From positions 434,001-498,000 of the forward strand of contig RSEE01000014.1 of the NCBI GenBank assembly GCA_003971905.1: a stretch of DNA of 64,000 nt. The letters run 5' to 3'. The position numbers were made by a program, and so were the translations under genes. The DNA comes from Moniliella sp. 'wahieum' (lineage: Eukaryota; Basidiomycota; Moniliellomycetes; Moniliellales; Moniliellaceae). The notes below the pieces were generated by a model. The model did not search any database. It had not been told where the DNA came from and was given only the letters and a program-made list of their open reading frames with translations. Shown one piece after another: positions 1 through 12,149 of the stretch (the first letter of the stretch is position 1; the number at the start of each line of letters is the position of its first letter).

Positions 1-3000
1 CTCATATGATGCGCCGTCTCGGGCGGTGGGGGCGCCCCCCCCCATTCCATTGCCTACATCATATTTGTGTGTGCTCGCTCTTTTGCATCCGCAACTTGGG
101 GTATTGGTATGCCCTCTTTTGGGGGGATTATACGAGGCTGTGTAGGTATAATCCCCTCTCCGTATAGTCCTGTTGCTCCTCTCCCTATCATCGAAGAATT
201 GTCGACCGTCCACACTTTTGAACCGCTGTTCTGGTAATTTTGCCCTTTTTGTATCTCATGGGCTTTTTATCAGCACTTGTTTTCGCTCCACCCCTTTGCC
301 TCTTCCTGTCTCGTGCATGCCATGCCTTGCTTCTGGTCCAACGTCCCACACATTGAATCGTTTTAACGGAACTGTTATCGATATCATCTCTTTCTTCCGT
401 GTTAGTAGCTCGTGACCTATACGCCTGCTGTGACCCGATTCCGACAAGTTGTCTCTGCTCCGGTCGCTTATGTGTCAGGCTCCTCTTTTCTTTTTTGGCA
501 TATATTGCACCCGCACCCAGTCCACCTTTTTGGTGTATTGCATGAGGCGGCGCGGGAGCCTATTTTACCAATCATACACTCCATCCCCGACACCCACCTC
601 CACAACGAGCCAACTGGAGGAAGAGGAGAAGGGACAAGACGCGGGAGCAACGAAGGCGTGCGTGTGACTGACACCGAGTGATGAGGCCGGGAGCATTCAT
701 GGTAAGAGGATCAGGAATGGAGGTGGACGGCAGTGCAGGACTCGGGAAGACTGGTTTCGATGTTTGCGTACCCGAGGGTGGTACATGAGAGCACTGCGAC
801 CCTTTGAAACGCCCTAGAAGGAGCTGCTTCGGCTGTTGGAACAAGCAGAAAATGCGACAAGCATGCCAAGTACCACGGACGCACCCAAGAATAACACTTC
901 TTCACTCAGGTGATGACGAATGACCTCACGAGGATATGCTGTGCCACCAAGACACAGCGAGCAAGATGTTGGGCGCTGGAAAGAATAAAGGCTTGTCATT
1001 TTGTTAGAAGTGCTTTCCCTTTTGAAGAAGGAGGACCCACTCACTGTTTATCGAGCTTGAACACTACTGATGGATCAGAACGGGGCGAGAGACGAGGTGA
1101 GGCCTTTCAATTGGGGCGTCGGCTCCCACGGCAAGACTGTGTATGCATCGGAAAGAGCAGGACGAGCGTGCCCGTAGACGCAGAACTTGTTGAAAGGTTT
1201 TGGCCGGAAGGTAGCGATATGCAGAGACAAAGAGACAGGGTCGGAGAGGTCCTGTCACGGAACAAAATTCAACTTTTGTAGGATCGCAGCGGGTTCCGTA
1301 CTACAGACTTGGATACTGAAAGCTGGAGGGAGTGGATCGACGGCAAAGAATGTCTAGACGAGAGGATTCCGAAATAGGAAGAGGCGGTCGCTGAATCAAG
1401 TCGGTGGGGCTGCTGGTGAGCTATAGGGAGAGTAACGCGCGGGTGTTGTCTGGTGGGTCAACTAAGGATGGTTCTCGCGCGGATATGTTGCTACAAATTG
1501 ACCCGCTAATAAGAGGGAATGAACACAGAACATAGGGTATACACATGAACTTTAAGGAAGCAACATATTACAACGTACTCCAGGAAGGAATGAAGGCAAT
1601 GTGGTTCTCAAATGAAGGAGCACAAATCAAGAAGTAGGGATAGGTTTTCCCATGCTCGGTTGGGAACAGGAACAGAAAGTCAAACACGAAGAAGGCTCCA
1701 AGTAATGGGCAGATTCTATTACATCCCAGCAAGAACGACAAGGCATGGGGCTCATGAGGGGATAGTCTCACAGGAAACAACGAGACGCCTTGATCAGGAA
1801 ACTGTCGGACACAGCTCTGATCTCAAGGGATCTCAACTTAGAGCTCATTTGCGTTCAAAAGACCCACACCAAAAAGTTTTAAAGTAGACTAAAGTAGAAT
1901 AAAAAAAATCAGTACTATACGGACTCAAAGCTCCACGTACGAATCTCCTCAGCGGTACGAAAGGGACTCGATCTTGGTTGCACGGCGCTGAATGAAGGAG
2001 CATGCTCTGTTTAGGGGCATAGGAGACTAGATGGGGGTTGTTCGGCGATCTAATATGTTGAGCCATCAGGTGGCTCGTGCTTTGGCCAATGTCCCTTCAT
2101 TCCTCCTCGGGCCTACTGGGAGTTCCGTTGTTTTCTCTCCCGTTTTCTTTGTTCCGCAGCTTAGCCCCTGGCTGCTTGATGTTCCTCTGTAGGTGTTGCT
2201 GGTTGGCTTAAACCACCACCACCACCAGTGCGATTGCATCACCCTCGAGTACCATCTGGACACTAGGATAGCCTGCAGTGGCCCGTAACACCCTCACTCT
2301 TGCCATGGCCGAGCTGATTGGTTTTGCAGAGATGAGAGTCGCCCATGAACGAGAGCTGAGACCCACATTCGAGCGTCGAGGGTGAGTCTCGCATTCGAGT
2401 GTTGGTATCGCAGTGGAGCGGTGGAGTTGAGTTTCAGTGTGAGTTCTGCACCGTAACGAGTTTCACATCGGCACTGTTCTGACGATGAGAGGATAGACAC
2501 AGTAATACATGCCTTTAAGATGGAGAGCAAATGTTTGCGGGGCACCGTAGAGAGAGGTAAGTGATGAGTCTCAACGGAGATGGTTCACCACCCAGATTCC
2601 TTCCACGCTCCTTCGTCCCTTGCTCTTGGGCCCACTCCATCGTCCTGTCTCCCAGCACTGGCTGCTCGTGTGGCATGCACGATCCACACACAGTGCATCA
2701 AAAGATCTTCTATACTGAAGAGTTTTTTTGCGCAATCGGAATCTCTGAGACTGTGGACAGCCCGTTGCTGTCTTCGTTTCCCAGTCTTACTCACTTTCGA
2801 AGCACCCACTGGCAGGCACTTTCCTTCGAGAGTGTGGCACTGTCCTCCCATTAAAGGGAGACCCCAACACCCAAAGGCATAAGATGCTTGACGCACAACG
2901 CCCGACGGGTGTCACGAGACGGGATGGGTATATAGTAGGTGCACCTGGCACGTACACCTTACTTGCTGTGAAAGGCAAAACGTTTGGTCGGCCCCAAATG

Positions 3001-3650
3001 CCACTTCTGCGCACGAGAGGGGATGAATGGTGAAGAATGCAGAGCATTCCTGGGTATGATATGGTGTTTCGCTGCTTTCATTTGCATGCTGCTCACATAT
3101 GTCTTCTGCGTGACCATCAAGATTGGGCTATGATGAATTGGGCCGATATCTCTCTTCCTTGGAGTGTTTGAATAAGTTTTGAGCCTGCTGAGCATAGTCT
3201 GGGTATAGGGCGTGGCAGCTGGTACCGGGCAGTTTCTGTTCGCACTCGAGGCTATTCTGGTCCCATAATGACCGCCAGTGGGACAACCTGTCAGCTCATT
3301 TTCCGATAGAAATGATTGTAAGCGGTTACATGCTCTGTTAAAAGCAAAATTGGAGAGCATGAACGAGGACGGCCAAGTATCTCCGCCGCTTCTTCCCCTC
3401 TGTCTTTGCTCGCCCATAATTAAGCACAGAGAGCTTCCCCTTTCAGCAGGCTCTCCATCGCACACACACTCTATCCCCCCCATTAGGCCTAATAGGATTG
3501 CATCCGGTGTTCGTACTATTAACCACACTGGCCCTTCTGAAGACGTTCCGACGGACGACTCTGCCGCTACCTCTTGCTTCTGGGAACGCGAGCCTCAGTA
3601 GCCTCGGCAGTCTATATAACCGGAGGGGCAGTAGTAGCTAATCGATAGCT
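1..3650. other. Left-end region without a recognisable gene
   Basis: Only short, mutually overlapping open frames are present on both strands, and none shows a conserved motif. Base composition looks less GC-rich than in the gene-bearing parts. The longest frame (minus strand, 2959–3528) has no domain I recognise and no low-complexity bias like the real genes here. No tRNA, rRNA or clear repeat was seen. It could be intergenic DNA or a decayed element. Confidence 0.5.
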
Positions 3651-3771
3651 TCTTTTAACCATGTCGTGGGCAGTCACTATCACAATCTCCGATCTAAAAA
3701 AATGTCCAATTTTCATATCTGCGTTTGATATTCGAATTTCAACATTCAATCCTCCTACCACACGTGTTCGC

Positions 3772-3778
3772 TATAAAG
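3772..3778 (+). promoter_or_regulatory. TATA-like box upstream of the PX/SNARE gene
   Basis: TATAAAG lies 114 nt upstream of the chosen ATG (3892). A pyrimidine-rich stretch ending in CAG touches the ATG, which could be a 5'UTR splice acceptor. Assigned by position and motif only. Confidence 0.4.
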
Positions 3779-3891
3779 CACCCAGCGGCGGCCATCATCG
3801 ACAAGACCAACTGCCCCTGCCTCCCTTTCCCTTAAACGCATTGCCTCGACTGCGCACAGCCCCCCTCGTTCATTCTTATCTCTGTCGCAGC

Positions 3892-4866
3892 ATGAGCCTC
3901 AAGACCAACGGAACCCCCTCCAGCGGACGCGTGGTGGAGAGCGTATCAATCGACAAGTGGGTGCCGATGAGGGGCGATGCGGCCCAGCCCTACGTGGCCT
4001 ATGTCCTCGCCATCCGCATCCCACCCGTCCAGAGGTGGACTGTCAAGCGGCGCTACAATGACTTTCTTCAGCTTTCCACAGCGTTGACTGCCGCTCCACC
4101 TCAGGGTGCTGGTCGCGCCCCACCATCGGAACTGCCGCCCAAGCGGGCGTTCCAAACCGGCTGGCGGCAAACGTTCTCCTTTGGCGCTGCAGCCCAAGAA
4201 CACGCCCATCAGCTGGCAGATGAACGTTTGCCCTCCTCCAGGACTGGGTTCAGGCCATAATTCAACACGCTGATCCGATCTGGCGCTCCTCCCGCGCCTT
4301 CCGCGCCTTCCTCGCCCTCCCAGACGACGCTCAGTTTAATATGGTACCTTCTAAGCCACGTGGTGCGGCCGACGCAGCTGGTGGCAGCGCGACACGCACT
4401 CCGGCACCCATGCCGGGGGGATGGACGGGGCCCAGCGTACGCCGTTTAGGTGCAGCCGCCTTGGCTCCTCCCGCCGCGCCGCGCCCCCACCCCAGCAAAG
4501 GAGACCTCTCTTACCCGCGGCTTGGGTGACGATGAGCTTTTGAAGAGCCAGAACGACGTGATGGAGCGGCAGGACGACCAACTTCGTAACCTTGCCGCCA
4601 CCATTCGGCGTCAGCGTGAGTTGGGCCTGACGATCAACCAAGAGTTGCGCGAGCAGACAGAGATGCTGGGCCAAATGGACCGCGAGCTGGATGGGGTCCA
4701 GGACAAGATGACATCCAGCAACAAACTCATGCGCCGTCTTGATAATGATCGACCTTACAAGGCCGCTCCCCCACTTTTCTGTTTACCCCCCCTCACTCAT
4801 TTGGGCTTATTTTCCTTCCGTTTTTGCATCGTATACCATTCGGTCCTCTGCCATCACCGTCCCTGA
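3892..4866 (+). CDS. VAM7: PX-domain Qc-SNARE, VAM7-like vacuolar fusion protein (frame interrupted)
   Basis: The protein should bind PI3P on the vacuole with its PX domain and supply the Qc helix of the vacuole fusion SNARE complex. The PX domain (about 3930–4345) shows RWTVKRRYNDF, then ELPPKR, then DWVQAIIQHADPIWRS. The C-terminal SNARE helix (about 4528–4740) has LGLTINQELREQTEML, with the zero-layer glutamine, followed by an LDxxxD heptad. The PX domain changes frame near 4228, where one base of a G pair appears lost. A second change falls in the Pro/Ala-rich linker near 4500 and could be an intron. TGA, TAA and TGA follow one another at about 4741–4750, one base out of frame, just where the SNARE should end, so the true stop is probably there and not at 4866. 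The start follows the Met before the PX domain. Domain order and length suit Vam7. Confidence 0.75.
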
Positions 4867-5409
4867 CGTAGTGAACATGCCTCACGTTTTAACTTCTCCA
4901 ATCAACAAAGCATGTTCGCTGTGCCCGTGTTTCAATAACGTGGTACCTCGACTTCCCCGCGATCCGTTTCGGCCAGAGACGGCGGGACGTCATTCAGATT
5001 GGCTCAACTCGTGCCTTCCTGTGACATGTTGGGCTGGTACGCGACGCCCTGGGGAATCATACATCCTTCGCTGGCGCTTCACTATTACCTTCATTTACAT
5101 GATCTGTAGTTTTCCATTGGGCCACCACAGGCAGCAGGTCCTAGCTAATAACAGGCTGACACACCTTGGGCCCATAGCGTTTTTTTATCGAGAGTGGGAA
5201 CGAGGCGGGCAGTCTGTCCAGCGTACATTGGCAAAACACGAAGTGCTGCGGGCCTATCCCAGCCAACCAACTACGACTATAACACGGAACGGACAAGACA
5301 TGTGAAGAACAGCCAGAGGCCAGAGTTCAGGTTGAAGGTTTACAACGTCCAGGGAATCACGAGACAGCTGCCATGGTAGTTCAGGCTCCGATCGAAGTGG
5401 GAGCTAGAA
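4867..5409. other. Spacer between convergent genes
   Basis: This lies between the 3' ends of the PX/SNARE gene (+) and the thioredoxin gene (-). Two open frames cross it without recognisable motifs. It probably holds both 3'UTRs. Nothing else was seen. Confidence 0.5.
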
Positions 5410-5860
5410 TTAAGCCGAGTGCTTCGAGATGGCGGCGTTGAGCTTGGGCGGGGCAGCGCCGATCACCTCGTCGATCTTCTGGCCGTCCTTGTAGAAGATG
5501 AACGTTGGCATCGCCGTCACACCGGCCGTGGCAGCAATCTGCGGCTGCTCGTCCACGTCGACCTTGTAGAACTCGAGCTTGTCGGCGGGCGTCGAGCCCT
5601 GCAGCTTCTCGAAGATGGGCGAGATCATCTTGCATGGCCCACACCAAGTAGCCCCTAGACAGAAAAAGAGACGGAAGTCAGTACGTGCGGGCCATGATCG
5701 CGAACCTGATGAGGGACTTGAGCGAGGATAAGAACAAGCCACGCCCACATCCAGCGATCCTACTTTGATGGGATGAACACTCACAGAAGTCAATGACAAC
5801 GGTCTTGCCGCTGTTGATGATGGTCTGGAACGACTCGAAGGACTCAATAGCCTGCACCAT
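5410..5860 (-). CDS. Thioredoxin, two exons
   Basis: Small dithiol oxidoreductase that reduces protein disulfides and supplies electrons to ribonucleotide reductase, peroxiredoxins and PAPS reductase. Exon 1 is 5785–5860 and exon 2 is 5410–5654, with a 129-nt GT–AG intron (5655–5783, donor GTGAGT, acceptor CTAG). Splicing creates the tryptophan codon before the active site, giving WATWCGPCK with the CxxC cysteines. Other hallmarks are VDVDEQ, the cis-proline loop AMPTF and the C-terminal GAAPPKL. The product is 106 residues, the normal size, with no targeting presequence, so it is probably cytosolic. This is one of the few genes in the window whose frame is clean throughout. Position 5784 is the first intron base. 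Confidence 0.95.
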
Positions 5861-6784
5861 GATGAAGGGGAAGCAGCTGAAGCAGAGGAAGGTGGTGGGA
5901 GCGGAGCACGTGGCGGGGCAGCGACAGAGACCTTAAGTAGCAGCTGGCGGCCGTGCGGGCCTCCGACCAGCTTCCCCGTTCTTAGAACAGGGCAGTGTGT
6001 CTGCAATGACGCCATGATCGATGATGGACGATGCATGATGGCTCTCGTAAAGGCCGAACACTGCCCTCTTCCAGCCTGCGGCCTTCCGCAAAGGGTTTAA
6101 AGCGCAGCGGGCAGGTGGGCAGATGATTACCTAATCCTTCCAACTCGCTTCGTTGTGCTTCGACTTGATCGGACTGGATGTGGCGGTGGGATGGGGGCCG
6201 CCTCCGCCACGAACTAGCCGCAGCACCACGACCCCCATCCGCTTGAAGCTTGAGCTTAGTCGTTAAATTTAACGAATAGAGCGGCCTTGGGACTAAGGCT
6301 GAGTTGCGAACATTGGCCAAGGTTGGTTGCCGGTGGGGCCTTAGGTCTTGGGCCTTAAGCTTCAAGGGGCATTGCAACGAGCATGAATGGGAAGGAAAAG
6401 GATAGGCACTGTTGGGACCATGATCTGTGCGCACAGAATCACCTGTAGAATCACTGATTTACATCAACCTACGCGCTACGCATCATGCATCATGCATCAT
6501 GTTGCACACAACAAGCCCGGCTGTGGAGTGGGAAAAGTCCAATCAGGCCGCCTTTACCTTCTTAGCTGCTCCAAGGAGACATCCCCATCGACATTGCACA
6601 TTCATTGACTGGCTTCTCACTTCATCCTATGGGCCACCGACTATTGTATGTCACCGCATTCGATGAGCATATGCACTGTGTGTATTGTCAAAAGATAGAT
6701 AGATCGTGGCATGGGGCGTGGGGCGTGGGGCCTACAGAGAAGAATATGGGGCAGTTCCAGATGAAGCCAGACGCTCCCAGTTCA
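5861..6784. other. Intergenic region: thioredoxin promoter, uricase 3' flank
   Basis: This contains ATGCAT word clusters at about 6001–6045 and 6478–6505 (CATCATGCATCATG and relatives), which recur upstream of other genes here. A palindromic AT-rich stretch (TTAAATTTAA) lies near 6264. No coding motif was found. Confidence 0.5.
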
Positions 6785-7779
6785 CAGCTTGGCCTTGGCC
6801 AGAGGGTCCTTGCGGGAGATCTTGGCTTTGATCAGGCCCGAAGGGTGTTGCTGCGGGAGGAAGACCTCGGCGTCCTTCTCGTTGGTGTTGGACAGCCCCT
6901 TAAAGGAGAGGTCGACAGGAACATAGTGCTTGTTCGGCAGCGCATACTCCACATCCTCGAGCCACTTGTGCGCGCCGGTCGAGAAGAAAGGCTTGGAGTC
7001 GTTGAGAATGTCAGAGGCCATTGTGAACATGGTAGCCTGCACCGAGGCCGAGTCATCTGTAGCAAACACGCGGATCGTGTGTGCCTTGGCCGCATCCGCA
7101 ATCGCATCAAAGTCCGTTAGGCCATCCTTGGCAGCCAAGAGCTGCGGCAGAGGGGTGACCGGGACGTTGAAGGAATAGGTCAAGTCGATAGCGGTAGAAA
7201 AGATACGATCGTTGACCGGCACCAGAGTGGTGAATTCGTCCTTGTAGAAGCCATGGAAGGCCGAGCCGGACGACTTGAGTACCAGCAGGTCCTTCAATCC
7301 ACCCTCCAGTTTGCTCACCACAGGCGCCCCCGTCGCACCCCGCCGGGCTTCGAGGTAAACCGTGCGCACCTCATTCCCATCCCGAACAAAAGAGTGCTTG
7401 TGCGGGCCATCCTCAAGCACAATCCGGGTCCACTTGAGCTTTTGAATCGTCACATCCACCCGGTCAGGTGGTCGTACTTGCCCAAGAAGTGGGACGCCGC
7501 CGAGAGAGCAAAGCGCTCGGGCACAAGGACGTCCCCAGGCGCCAGCGTTTTAGCAAGAACGTTGAGCGTGTTCTTGACAGAGTCGGTGGCCACAACCAGA
7601 GAGTTGTCGGCGTGCGTGTAGGACTGAGCCAACTTGTTCTCCTTGGCCACCGGGCCGCGCAACAGGCAACGGACAATGTATTCGACAATCTGGTGCTTGC
7701 TCTTGTCCTGAGGGTCGCGCACAACACGGAGGATGCGGACGAGGTCCTTGCCGTAGCTGTAGTCGTAGAGGTGGACCAT
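6785..7779 (-). CDS. Urate oxidase (uricase), peroxisomal, with one-base frame break
   Basis: Oxidises uric acid to 5-hydroxyisourate in purine catabolism. The N-terminal half shows YGKD (catalytic Lys), SYTHADNSLVVATDSVKN (catalytic Thr and urate-binding segment) and ERFALSAASHFLGKYDHLTG. The C-terminal half shows VTIQKLKW, HKHSFVRDGNE, FTTLVPVNDRIFSTAID and DVEYALPNKHYVPVDLSFKG. It ends in -AKL, a PTS1 peroxisome signal. The two halves lie in different frames and meet at about 7455–7460, where one base is missing just after HLTG, a well-conserved point with no room for an intron. Total length, about 330 codons, is only slightly above family size. The start at 7779 was preferred over an upstream in-frame extension because family members begin close to this YGKD. 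It is either a pseudogene of very recent origin or a gene with a sequencing deletion; the intact codons elsewhere favour the latter. Confidence 0.9.
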
Positions 7780-8639
7780 TGTCGTAGGGAGTAAAGTGTT
7801 GAGTGCGAATGGGGGAAGGCGAGGGGATGGGATGAGGGCCGCAACGTTCGGCGGCATCGGAACTTAAATACGTCAGGACAAGCAGAGGGGCCGGCGTATC
7901 TCTCACCTAGATAACACCGTGACACTGCGCTGGTGCGTAGGTGAAATGTTGAATACTCGCCGGAAGATGCGCAACGCCTTCCGGTTCTCCGTCTTGAAGA
8001 AGCTCGAGGAGCCAATAGCAAAGGTCAGGTCATTCGCGCCCAGCCGGTCTCTCCCGACATTCTTCTTCCGTTTTTCGGGTCAGCTTCCACAGGTTCAAGG
8101 TCCAAGTTGCTGGTCCACAGCTTTTCCTCCGGCAGTGCCCCCCTCCACTCCGAGAGCTAATGCGGCTCTCTGTCGTGCCAGGGAACCGGACCAGGACCCG
8201 ACGCATCCGAAATCGTTGAATCATTTCACTGATACAGACTCATCACAATTCAGGAAATCTGCACCTTTTCGTATCGTAATTTCCAAAGCATTGCATGTAG
8301 GAGGCGGAACCAAAAAGAATTGCCGCGCCGACTACACTGGCTTATGGGGTGTATGCTCTGCGACTTCGTATGTCAACTCGTACTCAACCCTCTCACACGG
8401 TCAACCCAATCAAGAGAACTGTCCAGACGTCAGCAGGTCAGGACTCTAGGGCTCCCATCATTAATCATTCACTCCCATGAATCCAAAACATGTATAAGCG
8501 CAAGTAACGAATGTGACATGTGCCATGAGCGTCGGAGACGTCTAATCGAGCTGGGAACCATATCTCCCATGAGCGACTCTTCAATGAAAACACGCCTCCA
8601 GTGCTCAAACATCTTGTTGACTGTCTTTCTGTGGCACAT
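7780..8639. other. Uricase upstream region
   Basis: This contains a GATAA motif near 7911 (TAGATAAC). That is the core bound by nitrogen-regulatory GATA factors of the AreA/NIT2 type, which control purine catabolism in many fungi; its relevance here is inference. A near-miss to the UaY-type split CGG site lies near 7846–7859. No gene was found between here and the gypsy remnant. Confidence 0.35.
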
Positions 8640-9650
8640 ATAACTATAGTAATGCCCGCAAGTCGTCATGACCATCGGGGGGAAGATCGGCTCTATCGCA
8701 TAGTATATAAAGTGTGCCTTCTTGATAATTGGGATTCTTGTTGCATTCTTCCACTTCAAAAGTAACAGAAGAACGGATGAAGGAACGGTAGTAGTTGGCG
8801 AAACCGAGGAAGACTTGGACTTGAGGAAACGCTTCACCGTTGGCCATGACCTACTAAATCGACCCAACCTTGGACGGATCCATTGCGGCCCCGTTGGACA
8901 TAATGACGCAGCCTACTACTAGGTACTCCGGATGAGGGGTGTGTCAAACTGGCATTTGTCGAGGTTGAGGTAGAACTTTTGGCCCACTGTGCAGGCCCCT
9001 CACACCACCTCTCCGCAATCTGGTACTGGCTCCCTCTGTCGTTGGTCGGAAAGTGTACATGCGTCAAGTTATGCAAGCACTGAAACATCGGGGAGGTAGC
9101 AGAGGAGGACGTTCATCATGCCTTGGAAAGTGGCAGGGGCATTGAAAAGAGGCTAAACGGCATAACCGGTGAGTCTTACACCCTTCGCCTTCTTCGATCA
9201 CCACGGAGGTTGGATTTCGTGAATTGAGACGCGCCCCCCCGAGAGGCTGTCGTGCGAGTCACTCAAATCTCTGTGTGCATATGCCAACTCGTTGTTGATG
9301 GTCAACAAGTTGACCAGCGCTCCACATAGTCACAGGCCCGGCGAGCCGTCCTTCTTCTTGACACACAGGACGCCCGCCGTACTGAAAGGAGACTTGGATA
9401 TTGACCGGATGAAATCTGAAGCTGTATTCCCCTCGAGAGCCATTGGGCCACGGCCTGCATTTTGCGCCCCCGTCAATAAGAGGCATACCAGACTAGTGAG
9501 CGTGTGGGGTTGGTGCCGGGGACAAGACTGATGGTGTTGTGGGCAGCACGATGGGAGGGGAACGCCTTGGCCTCCGACTTTGAGAAGGTGCGTAAGGAGA
9601 GGTATAACGAGGCGGAAAGTCTGGCATATGTACTGGAGTACTTGTAGGCA
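8640..9650 (-). mobile_element. Decayed Ty3/gypsy reverse transcriptase remnant
   Basis: Read on the minus strand from high to low coordinates, pieces of a gypsy-type pol appear in family order across several frames. First comes AFPSHR with SLVPGT (about 9510–9570; compare LPPHRPYDHAIDLLPG), then SPFSTAGVLCVKKKDG (about 9330–9400). A fragment FQCLHNLT follows near 9080, then NLDKCQFDTP (about 8935–8970), SNGAAMDPSKVGSI (about 8860–8900) and QVFLGFANYYRSFI (about 8775–8820). The YxDD catalytic box was not found where expected. No LTRs or integrase were seen. Many stops and shifts make it a fossil, unlike the near-intact copia element at 33.4 kb. Confidence 0.8.
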
Positions 9651-11465
9651 TATCAATTTCGTTGGGAAACGTATGACCTCGGGACCAAGGGCAACAGCGA
9701 CAAACAGGATGGCCAACTGGTGCTCAGCGGAGTAGGCCACGTTTACCATAGCCTAGTATTCCCTTGCCATACCTAACTCAACCTTTTTCAGAGAGAGAAG
9801 GCCAGTAGGACTGAGGTTCACACATCAGTGAGAAAGGCAGGGACAAAGGGAGCCGAAGATCGCGTAAAGGAGAAAAGTATAGCGTGCTGCGAGACGAAAC
9901 GCGGGGTGGGGCGGGTGAAGGGGAAGACGAGTAGATGGTTGGCTGGGAGGGAGCTACAATGGGGAAAGTGGTCCCTAACCCATAGGCGGACAGGGCATGG
10001 CGAAGCGAGGATGCCAGCACAAGCGGTTCATGCCAGAACGCAAGCGAGACACAACAGTCTCTACGATGCAGACAGCGAATACAGCAGTGAGAGGGGAGGA
10101 GTATCGAGTATAAGCGGGAGCGGGATACAGGTGGAGGTAAGGCAAATACAGGCGTTGCTACGAGAAGAAAACAAAAGCTTATGAGTAGGTAAGCTAACTG
10201 AAGAAGACCTAGCCAGTCACGTGTGGCAACAGAACCATGCCTCCCTTAGCTTGCCTAGGAAGAGGCAACTGAAGACTCGACAGCGTCCGGAGGGGAAGGG
10301 AGTGGACGGAGCCAACGACCGTGGGCCGTCTCGGTGACAACACGGCCGCGGTCGCGTCGGTCAGCCTGTACGTGGCGGTAGCTGTCGCACCGGCGACCCG
10401 TAAAGGCGGAGTCCATTTAGCGGACACGGCGCCCACGGGGTCCGAAATGCGTTGAACAAGCAGCTGTTGGACCCAGGAACCGGTAGGGAACTGAATGCGC
10501 TGAACGGAGCCGTCGAAATGGGTGTGCCTCCGACTCTGTCCTGGTGCCGCGAAAACGTGCTCGTGTATGACACATGGTGATCACGGCCCAACAACGTATA
10601 GAAACGATGAATGTGAGAGAGGGGAAATATGTACTCAGGCTGTAAGGAGTTGGGCCGGAAGAGAGACCCACTATGAGGGGATGATGGTGGATGGAAATGT
10701 GGAAAAAAACACCTCGGTCGACACCTCATGGGACCCGACCCCCAAAACAGAGCCCTCCACTGCTATGTCATCATATTCTAGGTGATGGAGGGCACCCGAA
10801 GACAATTAGGCTGACGGAAGGGCCAAGGACGACTGGGACCCACTGCCGTCCCAGACAGCATCAGCGACAGGAGCATGGAGAGGGAGGGGCGAGGTGGAGG
10901 TGGGGCACTCGCCAATGTCTCTGCGTGCTTACATCTCGGATGACGTGGTCCCCATCCCGACTTGATCAATCGCCTCTCCCCTTTCCAGCAGGAATATGCT
11001 AGCTGACGATGGTGCCGTTAACCTCCGATACGAGGTCGAACAAGTCCCTGCCGCTCTCTGCAATAAAAGCATTAGCAGCTGAAGCGGCGTCAAATGTGGT
11101 TCGCCACACCAGCAGGAGTAGGTACCTGTCTCGATCATGTCTTATGACGCCGAGCCTGTGTTTTGTTTCCATTATGCCCACCGACTTTCCCTCGCTTACC
11201 TCCGCCAACGACGGAGACGATGACTGAAAGTTCTGCCCGACAACCGATTGCTACATTCCCAGACCTTTTGTCTGGACTCTACTCTCCGATCGCGCACCCG
11301 ACTGCGACTACCCCACGGTTACCCACACAGCGCTCTTTGTTGCGTAATATAATATCACTGTTTCTATATCCGAATTTTGGAGATGAATGGGGGGAGCCAA
11401 ACGTCATGTCGAGAATCGAACGCGAAATCAACTTAATCTGCTGCAATGGAGCGAGCTTCAGCAAT
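9651..11465. other. Region without supported genes
   Basis: The minus strand at 10209–10440 keeps a moderately long Ala/Pro/Thr-rich frame that could be a more upstream part of the gypsy element (the protease region), but no DSG motif is visible. A 69-codon minus-strand frame at 10999–11208 has a protein-like look but no recognised family. Nothing firmer was found. Confidence 0.4.
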
Positions 11466-11529
11466 CTGTGGATGGGTGAGCAAAGGGAGGTGGACGACTG
11501 TGGATGGGTGAGCAAAGGGAGGTGGACGA
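11466..11529. repeat. Perfect 32-bp direct tandem duplication
   Basis: Two identical 32-base units (11466–11497 and 11498–11529), each beginning CTGTGGATGGGTGAGCAAAG, sit head to tail with no spacer. They lie in non-coding sequence. Confidence 0.9.
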
Positions 11530-11877
11530 AACGTTGTCCCTGTGTGGAACCGATATCGACAACACAGCGCGGGGTTAGTGGTCTTTTCGTTAATCAAAAA
11601 AATCCACCCGAGCTACGAGAGAGGTGTGTGTCTTTTATTGGCAGCTTACCGGTTATACCATCGTTCACGCTCGCCACGTCTTCTCAGACTGGGGCCTCAT
11701 CCAATACGACTCTACGTTCGGGTTGGCCAGTGCATATTAGTGTGCCCATGAATTGCCGATGCGACCGCCTTTTCGAGCGTTTCTCCCTAGCTGTGAGAGA
11801 TCTGACGGAGAGGGCCATGTGTTGGACCAAAAGCTTTTTCACAAGCAACAGACGGTGACCTGAGTCGCGCAGCGATG
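11530..11877. other. Spacer between tandem duplication and word-repeat tract
   Basis: No gene or RNA was recognised. Short overlapping frames only. Confidence 0.4.
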
Positions 11878-12080
11878 TCACATGTCACGTGTCACTGTGA
11901 CACGGGGTTTGCACACGCGACGTGTCACCATCACATGTCGCATGCCACATGCCACGGGTCGCATGCCACATGTCACCCATCCCATGTCTGCATGTCATGC
12001 GCGTCACATGTCGGCCAAGGGTCACCGATAGGTCACCCATGATGCATGGTGCATGCATGATGCATGCATGATGCATGAAT
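11878..12080. repeat. Cluster of CATGTCAC/GCATGC words
   Basis: Dense non-identical repetition of short words: variants of CACATGTC, GCATGCCACATG and TCACGTGTCACTGTGACAC, followed by an ATGCATGCATGATGCATG run to about 12077. Many words are palindromes (ACATGT, GCATGC, CACGTG, ATGCAT). The units are too irregular for an ordinary tandem array. Confidence 0.7.
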
Positions 12081-12149
12081 GGAGTAAACTAGTAAAAGTA
12101 GTAACTAGTTAACATAGGGGTTCGGTCGTAACCACATCTGGATCTAAGT

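Noticed and set aside
2959-3528. 189-codon minus-strand open frame
   Set aside because: No motif, no protein-like composition, overlapped by other frames of similar length; likely chance.
10999-11208. 69-codon minus-strand frame with a protein-like centre
   Set aside because: No family recognised and no supporting neighbours or splice sites; cannot be supported as a gene.
11878-12080. CRISPR-like array
   Set aside because: Words are variable and unspaced, the context is eukaryotic and no cas genes are present.
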